Shown: positions 11,395 through 25,739, counted from the first letter of the stretch. The stretch: 64,000 nt of DNA from Druceiella hillmani (GCA_039881145.1 JAYKKI010000005.1:23245501-23309500), one strand, 5' to 3'. Numbers and translations: made by a program. The notes: generated by a model not told the origin, from the letters alone.

Positions 11395-11397
11395 ATA
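11327..11397. repeat. (TA)n(TG)n microsatellite right of mariner
   Basis: A TA run of about 25 units followed by nine TG/GT units, mirroring the composition on the left side of the element. Confidence 0.95.
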
Positions 11398-13140
<1,743 letters not shown>

Positions 13141-14955
13141 GTAAGTTATTTATCTATGTATTGATTGACGTTTTTAAGAAATATCGTAACAGAAATAGTA
13201 AGATGTGGTTGATATGACTCCTATCGAGTAATTGCAAAATGAGATCAGATTTATGGAAAATAAATATATTTTATATATAAATCGAATATTTTATCGCATT
13301 ACATTTCGTGTTTTATTATATTTCTTTTATTAGGAGTAAAAGTCCTGGATTTATAGGATAATAAAAATAGTTTATTATTTAATTAGGTGTTATTATTTAC
13401 ACTCGTCATTAAACTTAGTTTTTTGTGTACCAATTTACAGTAAAACTACTTGCCACGTAAATTACTTACAAATTAAAGCGTACTGTATATAATTTTTATT
13501 TCACTTTTTATTTCAATTAAATGTACAGTATCAATAAACTTTCAAGAATATATTAATAGCTTTCAAAAATCTAGATTAAATTGTTTTAACCATCGTTACA
13601 AATTGGCAGGCTGAGCCATTATTTCGTAAAGATACTTGTTTATCCCTGGAATGTAATGTTATTAGTAATTTATACTCTTTTCATTTTAATTTATACTCTT
13701 ATTTATAAATTAATTAATCATAATTACCCCATTTAATTATATTGTAGTAAATTTAATGACATACAGCGTAAAATGAGATGTGTTCCAAAAAAGCTAAATC
13801 GATTAACCTTTGGGAGAAACGAATCTACAGTCTAAATTCTTTATATTGAAACCCATGGGACCGACTATTTTCTTTTGTTGTAGAGAATCGCTTTATGGAG
13901 TGTATAAACAAAATATATATTTTATTAAGATTTGAAATTGTTTATTTGTTTCTATTTACAAATATACCTAATCAATTCCCTTATTCTTATAGCTTACGTC
14001 GATTGTACACAATAAGAACAATAAAACTGAGTCTACTCATTCTTAGAATTGTCGGCATTCGTAAAGATAATTTCGGAGTCTGCGTGAGCCTATGGTGATA
14101 AATATATACTAGTTATAATAACCAATAAACAACTTTTACCCTAGAATATAACTTACACAATGCTTCTCGTTCGTAATAGGGAATGGCGGGTTCGTTACAA
14201 AGAGTGAATCTGTGTATGGATTAGAAAGCAAACCAACCAAGATCAAGTATTGTTTATGTTATAATGAGTGGCATTACAAAGAGTTTATATTATTTGTTTT
14301 CTTGATAGTATATTCCCGATAGTATATTCCCGATTGTATAGGATCACGGTGAAAAATACGTACATTATTTTCAATATTCTTTTATCATATTCTATTTATG
14401 GTGTAACGCAAATATCCTCGCAGACATCTTTAAACAGATTATTTTTACGAATCAATAACTTGTTATGAAACTGTGTTTAAACAATTTTTGCGATAAGTTC
14501 CTAAGGTATAACGTTTAAACTTCGAACTATCTGGAATAAAACTGATTCAAATTTATTGTACCGAACATATCTCAAAAGTTGAACATCGTTTAAGCTGTCT
14601 TCTGTGAGTGGAATTCTTGCCAGTAGATATTATTTCAAACTTAGTGAATAACATATTGTATTTTTGCACATATTCGCTATATATACAAATATTGAATATT
14701 TTCATTAAATAATTAAATGAAATAAAATTTGATTCAATATTTAGAAAATGATATCACTTATATAAACTAATAAAGCTTTTAAATAGGATGATTACAGGAA
14801 AACTTTGTGATAACAATTTAATTTATTTTTATGAAAAGGGATATAACCATTTCCACTATTACAAAACTTTACCACGGGCGTATCTCTACTTTGAAGACAT
14901 TAAAAAAAAATGTGTAATACTTTATTTAGGCTTTTCTTAATCCAAAACCTATTAT
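13141..14955. other. AT-rich stretch
   Basis: Mostly featureless. A 15-base direct repeat 'agtatattcccgat' occurs twice, with a third partial copy, at about 14306-14340. Frames of 66-67 codons carry no domain. Confidence 0.4.
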
Positions 14956-15330
14956 TTTATAAACTGCGGCTGTCTATCTCTCCGTCCTTTCTTGGAGTGC
15001 CGCGATATACTACTGAGCCAATTTTAATGGAACTTTCACTGAAATATTCCTTAGGGTTCAAAAAAGGAATGTTACCTATTGTCCCTTAGAACTATTTCCC
15101 AAGTGACCTTTGTTTGTCTATTTTTTTTTCTTTACCTATTTGTCTGTTTGTTTTAGCGTCGCATGAAAGTACTAAAAGAATTTGAATTAAACTTTAACTC
15201 CGATAAGGATACAGCTTGAAATCTAAAATACTTTTCTGTTCAAATTTTCCCTGAGGAAATCAATCATTAGCACTCGGACAGTAAAATCGAACGTGCGGGT
15301 TTAAAACAGAAGAATGGAATTTATTAGTAC
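14956..15330. repeat. Old dispersed repeat (Helitron-like or related), degenerate
   Basis: Words such as 'gagccaattttaatggaact', 'tattccttagggttc' and, at the end, 'aaatcgaacgtgcggg' echo the body and tail of a repeat class also seen at 34805-34981, which I recall from moth genomes. Too eroded to set ends or coding capacity. Confidence 0.35.
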
Positions 15331-15705
15331 TATTATAGCGAAACGGTTTAAAATTCAGGCTGAGGCACAAGATACTTTAATCCCGATTAAAAGTACTTTT
15401 AAGATATAAACATTATTGAACCTAAATTATAAGTTATTTTGAGATGGTTATCTGAATTCGAGGGATGAAGGCAGGATATGGGCTATTCCATCATCTCAAG
15501 TGTACCACTTTTACTTCATAGAATTTCGTAGCTTTTGAGAATACAGATTTTGTAAATCTCAAAGGAGGATCTCAAAGATCCTTCTCAACATTGTAGAAAG
15601 ATCGTTTGGGATCTGATGAGAAGTGGAAATAATAGGACGAAAATGACTGAAAGCTTAACTATTCCTCGTGTTAGAAAATTGTTAAATTAATCATATAATT
15701 AATCT

Positions 15706-15815
15706 ATTAGGTTAGATAACTTTAGGTTAGGTTGTGTTAGGTTGGATAAGTTTGAGTAGGGTTGCGATAAATTCAGTTATGTTGGATTAAATCGGGTTAT
15801 GTTAGGTTGGGTTAT
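15706..15815 (+). repeat. Telomere-like (TTAGG)-rich interstitial tract
   Basis: Repeated 'ttaggttag', 'gttaggttgg' and 'gttatgttaggttgggtta' words. TTAGG is the standard telomere repeat of many insects, including Lepidoptera. The units are irregular, so this is a degenerate interstitial tract and not an active telomere. Confidence 0.65.
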
Positions 15816-16855
15816 TTTTTAGTCAGGCGAAATGACATATAAAACTGAAGATCATATAAAATATATTTAAACTGGTTTCACTATATTTTTATTCAAGAAA
15901 ACAAAATCTCTTTTACTACTTTTTGTACGTTTTATGTGATATGCACCTAAATACTGAATATCTTTAAAATATCTACTATAAATATTACTAACAAAGGTAA
16001 ATCTTAAATTTAAATTATTTCTTTAATTATACATTGGTTGTACCGATACTTCAAATTATTTAATTAACTTATAAAATAACACTTTAAACTTTATTATAGT
16101 TTTGAGTTTTTTTTAATATTTTCAACCTTAATTTTAATAAGTTCCACCATTAGAAATCTCAATAGGAAAGGAGTGTAGATTATTATATGTAGAGTGTAGA
16201 AAATCCATAATAACAATTACACACCTAGAAATATAATTTCTGTAGCCCATATATTATTCCACTGAAGTAACTAAAGGTTACGTAATATCCCTATTTATAC
16301 ATAGTTCCCGCACAGCGGGTGACATCTCAATATAATCATTATCCCCTATCACCAACAGTTGTCAGAGGAGGAATTTTGATGTATTTATTTTGCACTCGCG
16401 CACGCCGTCACCGGTAAAATACTCAGAACGAGATGACAGTTTATACAGGTCCCTTGCGCACCCACCAACACAATGGACCGAAGGTAAACTATCAACCTTT
16501 CAAAGCAAACAACTAACCGAACGGATAAAACACACCCTCCGACGGTGTTTGGAGCACAAAGTTGAAGTTGACGCTACCTAAGAATACAATGCGCCGAATA
16601 CATCTTTGTGTAACGTCTACGGTAGATGTAAATAAGTAGAATCTTCTGTCGTTAATTGGACTGGAGCAAGTATTTGTATTGGAGAAATGAAGCGGTTTCA
16701 TTATCACTGTCTCTTATATCATTTATATCTCTAACCGAACACCGTTCAAACTCTACGAAAGTGTGAAATTCTTAAAAACATTTTTTAATAATTTCTTTAA
16801 AAACTCCTTAACTACTTGAACCAGAAAAAATATTTTAAAATGTTTATTTGCATAT
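15816..16855. other. AT-rich stretch
   Basis: A 63-codon plus-strand frame at 16390-16581 lies in a slightly GC-richer patch (16385-16570) but has no recognisable domain. Otherwise featureless. Confidence 0.4.
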
Positions 16856-16859
16856 TTAA

Positions 16860-17433
16860 ATTATATTTAAATATCTTTAGATAACAATGTCAACACTAAG
16901 ATTATTTATATTCTTTCTGAATATGGCTCAAATTGAGGTGTAAAACATATCAATTAAATATTTTAATTATCTTTAGATAACAATGCCAACACTTAGATTG
17001 TTTATATTCTTTCTGTATATGGATTAAATTGAGGTGTAAAACATAGCAATTAATTATTTAATTATCTTTAGATAACAATGTCAACAATAATATTGTTTAT
17101 ATTATTTCTGTATATAGATCAAATTGAGGTGTAAAACGTAGCAATAATTTATTTAAATATCTTTAGATAACAATGTCAACACTAAGATTATTTATATTCT
17201 TTCTATATATGGATCAAATTGAGGTGTAAAACGTAGCAATAAATAATTTAAATATCTTTAGATAACAATGTCAACACTAAGATTATTTATATTATTTCTG
17301 TATATGGATCAAATTGAGGTGTAAAACGTAGCAATAATTTATTTAAATATCTTTAGATAACAATGTCAACACTAAGATTATTTATATTATTTCTGTATAT
17401 GGATCAAATTGAGGTGTAAAACGTAGCAATAAA
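16860..17433 (+). repeat. 95-bp tandem array, six copies
   Basis: The word 'atctttagataacaatg' starts at 16873, 16969, 17064, 17159, 17254 and 17349, giving periods of 96, 95, 95, 95 and 95. Each unit also carries 'ttgaggtgtaaaac'. The fourth to sixth units are the most alike, the second and third more diverged. Every copy has an AGATAA (GATA-factor-like) word, two copies have a second one in reverse, and every copy has AGGTGT, a T-box half-site-like word. The sixth unit ends near 17433 before unrelated sequence. Confidence 0.95.
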
Positions 17434-17855
17434 GCTAATAATTAGTTTCTGTAGTTCCTATTTCTTTTATATTAATGACGGCGTGATTAAAAAAATGGAA
17501 AATTGTTTTGGAATCCTTTGTTTAGGTGAAAATAAAAAAGAAACCAAAGGACAATAAGCCGCTTCCTTGTACGGACGAGTGTGAATGTCTGCGCACCGTG
17601 ATAGGATGGTGATATATGAGTGATAAAATAAAACTTTATTTTATTTTTAAATTAATATTATAAACAGCTTGTAGCACCTATTTTTATAGTAATCATTTTA
17701 TGATAAATAAAACGATTTTAATTTAGAATGACGTCCACAAAACGACACATAACTATTAAAAATGCAAGTTAAATAATTGTTATAATAATAATAAATAATA
17801 ATCTAATAATAAATTTTGGAAATAATGTAATTTTGAAGTAAACGTCGAATATCCG
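17434..17855. other. AT-rich stretch with small triplet run
   Basis: Contains 'ataataataaataataatc' near 17785. A short GC-richer spot lies at 17558-17600. No gene recognised. Confidence 0.4.
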
Positions 17856-18295
17856 TCAAACGCTCCGTCGAATATCCGTCGTGCCTCTCAAACGTCCGTG
17901 TAAATGAGTACTAATCTTCAAGCTCGATTTTCCCGATCGACCCCGGACTGCGCTCTCCTCGCTCAGTATTTGTATCAAAATAACGCTAAACAAGTGCCGT
18001 TAGGAACGAAACGATGAATGCTTTTAAGGCGTTCGCCCTCTTTTGTTCGCCGGAGTATAATGTGTAATACTGTTTGCCATTATCCTCGAATGGGTTTCCT
18101 AAGTACATACTTTCCTTCACAACCAAAACTCGACAGTTGAAGCACTTTCAATTTACATTTCAAATTTTATTCCCTCGCAATTTCTGGCCGCGCAGTGTAT
18201 CCGGCTACTGGGGGCTGGACGAATTCTACGTTAGTTTAAAGTGATTATTCGCGGCCACTGAACTTTGCGCTGATTGTTTATTCAATGTATAGCTA
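17856..18295. promoter_or_regulatory. GC-richer island
   Basis: Starts with a short duplication ('cgtcgaatatccgtc', about 17844-17880). It continues with CpG-containing segments at 17930-18060 and 18185-18265 and ends in a Fox-like 'gattgtttattc'. No open frame of note. Candidate conserved non-coding element. Confidence 0.35.
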
Positions 18296-19230
18296 TTAAA
18301 AGAGACTTTTCGAAATAACTATCCACCGAGGACTTGTCTTTAAAGAAATATAATAGATGTATTATTTACATTGATTTAAATCCATTTTGCTTTGGACCGT
18401 GTAGTTTAGTTAGATTTTGTTAACGAACATGAAGGCAAGTACGAAGCAGCAAAAGCACGAATTTCGTACGATAGCAGCATAAACAGAAAGAAAAGAACGC
18501 TATACAACTTATATCGTGAAATACCTCATTCAGTTTAGTATTCCCACATATAGTGACGCAGTTGTAGTCACACACAAATATTTAATTTACTCAGATCAGT
18601 TATCAAATCTAATAATTTAAACTAATATTTTAAACTTTACAAAAAATAACAAATAAAATTTACGGAACATATCAAATAACTGAATTTAAGAACCCCTCTT
18701 CTCCAAAATATTTCATTCCCTTCTCATTGAAAACCTTCTTAGACCACTTCTCAGCTTTGCACAGAATCAATTTGATGTCGAAAATATTTTTAAATTAAAA
18801 CTACCATAATAAAAAATGTTAAAACACCTACTTTAAAGACTCGAGTTGAATACAAAGTAACCACTTTGTTATTTTTTTATAGACTAGGTATGACTTTTCT
18901 ACTCATCGTGCTTAAAGAAAACTAACAAAGAAAATTCTGAAACGCACAATGTCCATTCATATTGTAATACCCAGGAAATTTATATAGTACGTAAGAGGTC
19001 CATTCGTATTGCTACAAACTTGAAGTCAGCTTATTATTTTGCTTTATTATAACTTATGTTTGAAGTTGATATTTGAAAACTCCGACATAACATTTTAAAT
19101 TACAAATTGCCTGACATTAAAATATTTAACTACTCTTGTGAATACCTTAAAGTTTCTGTTATTAGAAACGTTTACGAGTTGAGTATGATTAAAGTTTACG
19201 TAAACTAAGATCGACAATAAATAGAATTAT
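18296..19230. other. AT-rich stretch, nothing recognised
   Basis: No gene, RNA or definite repeat supported. Confidence 0.4.
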
Positions 19231-19560
19231 TTCTAGCTGCGTAGTTGCGCCACCTCACCCGCTTCGCGACGCATTCGGTGAACGAGTATTGTACACAATC
19301 ACATTGGAAATAGAATTCGCACAAACAAGGATTCCTATTGCGACACTAACTTTGATTTACGAGGGCGCGCACGCCGCACGCCGCCGCCCGCCCAATTACT
19401 CACGGGCGAACTGGAGCGGGTGAGTGCGTATGCAGCAACCGAGTACGCTCTGACGGAGTAATTACAAGAGCTCCAATTACTCGCGAAGTGTTTGAGGTTA
19501 GCTGGTAAATATTTTGAAGGAGTCTAGTAATGAATAGTTGCAGGGCGCTTATGGTAAATA
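19231..19560. promoter_or_regulatory. CpG-rich island next to microsatellite
   Basis: Contains 'gagggcgcgcacgccgcacg' and neighbouring CCGCC words, the strongest CpG cluster of this part, and two 'caattactc' words. A 95-codon minus-strand frame runs through but its N-terminal third is microsatellite translation. Regulatory role inferred from composition only. Confidence 0.35.
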
Positions 19561-19592
19561 AGGTTGCCTTCTCGTGAGCGTACTGTACAATC

Positions 19593-19709
<117 letters not shown>

Positions 19710-20150
19710 TAATAATGCATATATGTATATGATATGTGTACATATAGTTTTATAAAGACTTAAGCTTTTCATTGCTTATCTTAAAAAATATAAGTGATAT
19801 ATAGTGATATCGTGATATCGTAAAAAATAAATAGTAATGAAAAGTTAACAAATAAGAAAGAATAATTAAAAAATAACGAGCATTACGTAGAAATCAAGTT
19901 AATTTTTATTTTATCTTTAATTACTTACCATCATATTTTAAGAAAATGCTGTGTTACTGGAGTATACAGCGTACATCTGGAAATTGTCACTTTTTGTTTG
20001 AAATATAAAGAATTAAATAAAAACATTAAAAGTAAATATCTCGCTAATTAATAATTAATTTTGCATAGTTGTTATTATTTTTTTATTCCAAACTTTAAGA
20101 ATAAAAAACATGATACCGTATAAGATAACTTAGGTTCGTCAGTCGCAGCC
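19710..20150. other. AT-rich stretch
   Basis: Short duplication 'gtgatatcgtgatatcgtaa' region at 19794-19825. Otherwise nothing recognised. Confidence 0.4.
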
Positions 20151-20215
20151 ATTTTTCTCGGAAACCGTTTTAAGTGGAAAGCTCAAATTTGGCAAAGTAA
20201 TGAATGGTCTAAGCA
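20151..20215 (+). repeat. Member of 'tctcagaaacc...aaatttggca' dispersed family
   Basis: Reads 'ttctcggaaaccgtttta' then 'ctcaaatttggcaaagtaat', closely matching the pair near 32605-32660 ('cagaaatcgctt', 'caaatttggcaagctaat'). Confidence 0.5.
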
Positions 20216-21165
20216 TTTTTTCTGAGAATATTTGGCTGAGTTTTAAAAACTATATAGTTACAGAATAATTTTGTAGGAACCAAATTTGATACAAAAAAGT
20301 TCTCGCTTTCAACCGTGTAGCGTAAAAGGCCAAGATTTAAGGATTCCGGAATTAATTTCTTGAGACTGTTATATAAAACAGTTCTGAAAAATTTTAACAT
20401 TAATATGTTACAGGTCCTAATCCAACAAGTCGATTTAGTTAAAACTGTGGAAAATCGAATTAATGTAACGAGAAAACTATAGAGCTGATTAACAGTTAAG
20501 TAGTGTGATACGCAATATTTTTGCACATTAAATACATATTAAGCAATATAACACAGTGAAAAATAATACCAATATTTATCAATAGAATAACTACTTTTAT
20601 AAGTATCCTAGTATCTACGAAATCCTCGAAGTACGACTTCTGCTTGTGCTTAAAAATACAATAAAATTAGAGCTGTGGAATAAAATCAGCACTTAAAACT
20701 AAACATTTAATAATGTCATACACTGACTAAATTCAGAAAAATACATTTTGAGTTTCCAATTTATGAAAAACTCCAAATACATTTAATCGAATACATCCAA
20801 TATTACTTTATGATAGTGTCAATTTAGTACAAAAATATAAAGTTAATCGGTGTTTTTATACGCAACTTTAAATAGAAGCGAGTTATAACATTAATTTCCT
20901 TTTTTTTCATTTTTCTCCCACTTCTTCTCCTGTATTTTCGTTTTGCCAATTTATTTCACATTAAAAATGAATTCATTCTTTTCCATACATTTTTTCTAAT
21001 TATAAATATTAAATCAAAAACATAAATTAAAACATTTACCAAATAACAGCGCAATGCTGAAATTCTTCATCAATACCAAACCGCTTTTCACGACGCGATA
21101 AAATATTGTGAAAAACGACACTAAACCAAGTTCAGGAAATTAAAATACAAATATTGGCACATTGT
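20216..21165. other. AT-rich stretch
   Basis: A 105-codon minus-strand frame at 20209-20526 has no recognisable domain. Nothing else recognised. Confidence 0.4.
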
Positions 21166-21315
21166 ATTGGTTAATGTCCGGCTATAAAGCTCCCATTGAA
21201 AGCTCTGTAGGAAGCCACGGCGCAAAAGCTCCTCCGCTCGTCCATTTTCAATAATAAGTACTTTGTTTATGGCAACACAATAGGATGAGCGTCATAATAA
21301 TGACTTTAAGCACAC
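21166..21315. promoter_or_regulatory. GC-richer island with Sox/Fox-like word
   Basis: About 150 bases with 'ccacggcgcaaaagctcctc' and 'ctttgtttatggc', followed by repeated 'cataataatgac'. No coding frame. Candidate conserved non-coding element. Confidence 0.35.
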
Positions 21316-21500
21316 TGTTAACACAATGCTAACGTTCTACCAACACCCTAATGCCATTTTCGCCTAAAAAGGTCGCTTTGGTCGCTTGGTTTGGTAACGT
21401 GTAATCTATCTTCTGTATCTATTTATCTTTAACGCTACGCCTTTTTTCACCGCAGCGGAGAAAGCAACGAAACTTCAACGATTTCCTAGATTATTTCTAT

Positions 21501-21880
21501 TTCTTAAGACTAATTACCTTAATTACGCTTAATATATCGTGTGTCTTTAATGTCTCTTTTGTTTAATTTTCTAATTTAAAAACGATACTCTTTGTACTCT
21601 TGTACTCTTGTACTCTTTGTACTTTTGTGTAATGATTGTGACGCTTTTTTGTTATTTCTTTTTATTCGTGGGCGTCTTTTTTCTAAATTAAAAATCATAA
21701 AATATATTAATTTCTTAAGACTAATTACCGTAATTACGCTTAATGTATCATTTGTCTTTAATGTCTCTTTCGTTTAATTCTCTAATTTAAAAACGATACT
21801 CTTTGTACTCTTGGGTAATGATTGTGACGCTTTTTTGTTATTTATTTTTATTCGTGGGCTTCTTTTTTCTGAATTAAATA
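21501..21880. repeat. 211-bp tandem duplication
   Basis: 'ttcttaagactaattacc' starts at 21501 and 21712, a 211-base offset. The matching sequence runs on through 'aaaacgatactctttgtact' and 'gtgacgcttttttgttattt' to about 21880. In the first copy the 'tgtactcttg' word is further amplified three times, which explains the length difference. Confidence 0.9.
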
Positions 21881-23409
21881 TAATAAATTAAAAATACGTC
21901 TCCTCGAATAATCATTTTTATACTATTTTTTTTTTAAACGAGATGACATAGGTAACAATAACAAAGTGGTACATCACACTCACATGCCAATATCGCACTC
22001 CTCACTAACTATAAGTTAACAGGTTCCGTTATTACGAGTTTTTAATTTTTCTTAAAATTTTTTGTAAAATCTATTATACCAAGAATCTGATAATTCCTGT
22101 CCAACCGTTTCATAACTTTATGAGACACATGTTTTCTTCGTCGTTTATTGACAAGAAGACAAATTTTAAAATAATTAAATATTTAATTTTCAAATTCAAA
22201 ACCTAAACGTGTTTTTTTTCCATTTTTAATCTATTCTCTTTATCTTTTCAAACAGTCAAATCAAGAAACAATTTTAAAATCTGATACGTTTGAAGTGGCA
22301 TGTCACTAAAACTATATAAAAAGAAAATTTATATTTCACTATTTAGTAAACAAATTAAAATAATTAGAGAGGGCAAGAAAGAAAACTAAATTTCTTTCTT
22401 AAATCAAACGATGTTATTTCGTGAATATATTTCGAGTTGCTGTCGTTACAAAAAGGGAAACGTCACTTCAGAACTGACAGAATCCTAAGGGACTTTTTAA
22501 AATGTACAAATAAAAGAAAGTCTCATTACACATCGCACCAACAATATCATTTATACAAATATCGCCATTTTTATTCGTTATTTTGCAATATAAAGGGAAG
22601 GAAAGCGAACGTTATGGGAATGTCGTTTCCGTCTGTCAAATCTTTCATCGCTTAAACTGCCTGTGGGATTTTGCTTTGTGGGTTATTAAAGTATTTTATG
22701 AACGATAAAGAGAGATATTACGAATGCAGGAATAACTTTTCAAGTGCCTCACTCGACGCGCTCTCATTTCTTTTATTAAATTCATTCGGCCATGTTTGCC
22801 TTTTAATTTCATTTATTATTTTTGAAAGTTTTTTTTATTAGGCCCCTTCCTTCATTCCGTTTTTCCTGAAAGAGTTTTATATATTTCGGGAAATTTGCCT
22901 TTAAATGAATCTACTTATGAATTAAACATTCCTATTTATTTTAAATTATATGGGTAAGTTTGTGTATTATACAGTAGGAAATTAACCTAAATATATACAC
23001 GAATGTATGAATCTAATGGATTAGAAAGAAATTCACGGTAAATAAAAAAAATTTAGGACATTCTTAATTTTCATATTTATGCTAAAACACACTGACGTAT
23101 CAATAAGTAGTTAAGTTTATGAAGAAAATATAATAAATGATATAAGTTAACCAGATCTAGTTGGCATCGTTTTGTGTGCAATTTAAAAACTAAAAAAAAA
23201 ATGTTACAACTCATTCGAAACTATAGACAATGAAAATGGGACACAGAGGCAGTGATACCCAGAAGTAACTACAAATAAACTATAAAAAGCTGGCATCCAC
23301 TAGAAACTAAATTTGATGATTATATTTATCAAATTTATATGTCGCCATTTCCTATGTGAACCTTATTGTCTATGATAGAACTTCTATAACCGGTGACTCT
23401 ATCACAATG

Positions 23410-23412
<3 letters not shown>
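21881..23412. other. AT-rich stretch
   Basis: A 72-codon frame at 22437-22655 has no recognisable domain. A degenerate 'tttcataactttatgag' repeat scrap lies near 22108. No gene supported. Confidence 0.4.

Positions 23413-23460
<48 letters not shown>
23413..23460. repeat. (TA)n microsatellite
   Basis: 24 uninterrupted TA units. Confidence 0.95.
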
Positions 23461-23463
<3 letters not shown>

Positions 23464-24475
23464 ATAAGACATTAGTATAAAGCAGATAATATTACAGCTC
23501 TAAGACCTGCAATCCAAACGAAAGAAAATTTAATTAGATTATTAAGCGAGTGCAAAAGACATTCCGAATTTTCAATTTCTATTCCTATCTTAAATATATT
23601 AAATTTCCACACTTTATAACAAACATCACTCTTATGAAATGTGTAATTTGATCATTAAAAAGGACGAAACTTGCGTCTTGTATTCTTGACAAAATTTTCA
23701 TTTTTTCTATTTTCCCACAACTTCTTGCATAAGCCATAAACTTTTGGCAATACCCAGTCCAAGAAACGAATTATATAGAAATTCCTCAATTACTCACGAT
23801 ATTCAACCATTTAATTACTCAATTGTGACAAATGCACCAGAATGTGATTTGTTTACGGGAACTAAAATCATTACTTACAGCAAGGGTAATTGTTTATTAA
23901 TAAATTAATTATTACTGATTGTGTACAGTTTTGTGCTGCAACATTTCTGTAACAGTATATTAAAAATAATAATAATAATAAACTTAAATAAAAAAACAAA
24001 CATAAAGGAAACAGAGAAAAGAGAAAACCAAATATAAAGGAAATAGAAAAAAGAGGAATTGACCCTGATTTCTTTTCTTGAACTGTAAACTACGAACTTA
24101 AAAATATAAGAATATCATGGTAAAATGTCCTGAAAACATTAGTTGATACAGAATAACTCTACTAAAATGCGAATTAAGGACTTACACAGTACCTCATGTC
24201 CATCCGGCCATACATCCATCCGTCCGTTTTTGTTCATCCTTCTGTCACAGTTATAAGTTTCTGCAGTTTGATACCTATGCGCATTCAAATAGATGCTCCT
24301 GAGATCAATCCGTAACAAGATATTAAAAAAAAAGGTTGAAGGTGTTTTTTCGCGCATCTCATCCAGTGGGGTAACTTTGAATAGGTCTTTATAAAATGGT
24401 TTTATTAGCTATTTTTAAGCACATTCTAATAATTGTACTTCAAAGTCTTGAGCAATATCTAATTTTTAGAAGCCC
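23461..24475. other. AT-rich stretch with 32-bp duplication and repeat scrap
   Basis: A 32-base tandem duplication ('ataaaggaaacagagaaaa' type) starts at 24002 and 24034. A 'ccatccgtccgttttt' tract at 24215-24232 resembles the reverse of the 'cagacggac' repeat tail. No gene recognised. Confidence 0.4.
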
Positions 24476-24785
24476 GTAATTTACAAGTCGCTTAACGCTC
24501 GACTTAAAACTCGGCTTAATAATGAAACGACGCGCCACACATATCTCAATAGCTAACACTCAAAAATATTCATATGGAAATGATTGCGATGTGAACACGA
24601 CTATTTCATATGAAACATCTAATAGCGCATTTGGATGGAAATTAAAACGTTCTGATCGCACGTCCCGACGTGTCATTCGGCCAGCTTCGTGTCTTGTCGG
24701 CTTTTTCCGGCTTACCGCTTCACTGTTTACTACACTACACACACGCTACTTTACGTGTGTGTCAGTGTATCAGCATTGTTTATTT
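24476..24785 (+). promoter_or_regulatory. CpG-rich patch with initiator-like word
   Basis: Raised GC and CpG ('cgcacgtcccgacgtgtc' and 'cggctttttccggcttacc') ending in 'gtgtgtcagtgtatcag', where TCAGT matches the arthropod initiator. A 120-codon plus-strand frame starts at 24522 but shows no domain. Promoter, or the 5' end of a mobile element, are both possible; neither is proven. Confidence 0.3.
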
Positions 24786-24931
24786 ACTAACGTTTACATC
24801 TTTATTATTTTATGTCGATGTATTACATTAAACTGCATTAAAACGTTAAAAGTGTTTATTAATTTAAAATCTGTGTTACAGTGATAGTGAAAAAAGAATT
24901 TAGATGTTTCACAATTTAAATTTAAATCATT

Positions 24932-25468
24932 GTAAATTGCGATCATAAAATTGTCGTGTCATGTTGAATGTTGGTTGACAAGTAATCGATTTTGTTTAGA
25001 AAATTATCTGTTAATATAAAATTTCAAAAAATGTAATTCTTTGTAAATTATACATGTACTATTTGTATATTTAATGTCGATTAAACAAAACTTTCTAAAT
25101 TGCGATCATGTCCCAAAACTTTGAAAATTGGGATCTTAAAATTGTCATCTCATGTTGAGTGTTGACAAGTAATCGATTTTATTTAGAAAATTATCTGTTA
25201 ATATAAAATTTCAAAAAATGTAATACTTTGTAAATTATACATGTACTATTTGTATATTTAATGTTGAAAAAACAAAACTCTCTAAATTGCGATCATGTCC
25301 CAAAACTTTGAAAATTGCGATCTTAAAATTGTCATCTAATGTTGAGTGTTGACAAGTAATTCGATTTTATTTAGAAAATTATCTGTCAATATAAAATTTC
25401 AAAAAATGTAATTCTTTGTAAATTACACATGTACTATTTGTATATTTAATGTCGAATAAACAAAATTA
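24932..25468 (+). repeat. 187-bp tandem array, just under three copies
   Basis: 'gttgacaagtaatcgatttt' starts at 24974, 25161 and 25348 (the last with one extra T), a 187-base period. Each unit continues with 'aattatctgt.aatataaaa' and 'tacatgtactatttgta'. The first copy lacks about 28 bases around 'gtcccaaaactttgaaaatt' that the other two carry. Confidence 0.95.
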
Positions 25469-25739
25469 GAGCGTAAATAGAATTTTATTATTATTATTAT
25501 AACTTAAAAACCGATACCACAGAAAAGGATAGTACTTCTCAAACTCTTGGACTGGTATTATAAACCATTTTATGAAAGTTTTCGCGTGATTGTATTGACA
25601 GCCAGCAATATTACTAACTGTACAATTTTACATTGAAAATTCACCGCCAATTCGAAAATTTCTCTATGTGAATAAACCTACAAATGTCCTCACAATTTCA
25701 CGACATAACTACAATAAGAATATACATACAAATACCTGG

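Noticed and set aside
16860..17433. Regular repeat array considered as CRISPR
   Set aside because: The units are contiguous 95-base repeats without unique spacers, and the genome is eukaryotic.
20209..20526. 105-codon minus-strand frame
   Set aside because: No recognisable protein. Part overlaps the tail of a dispersed-repeat word.
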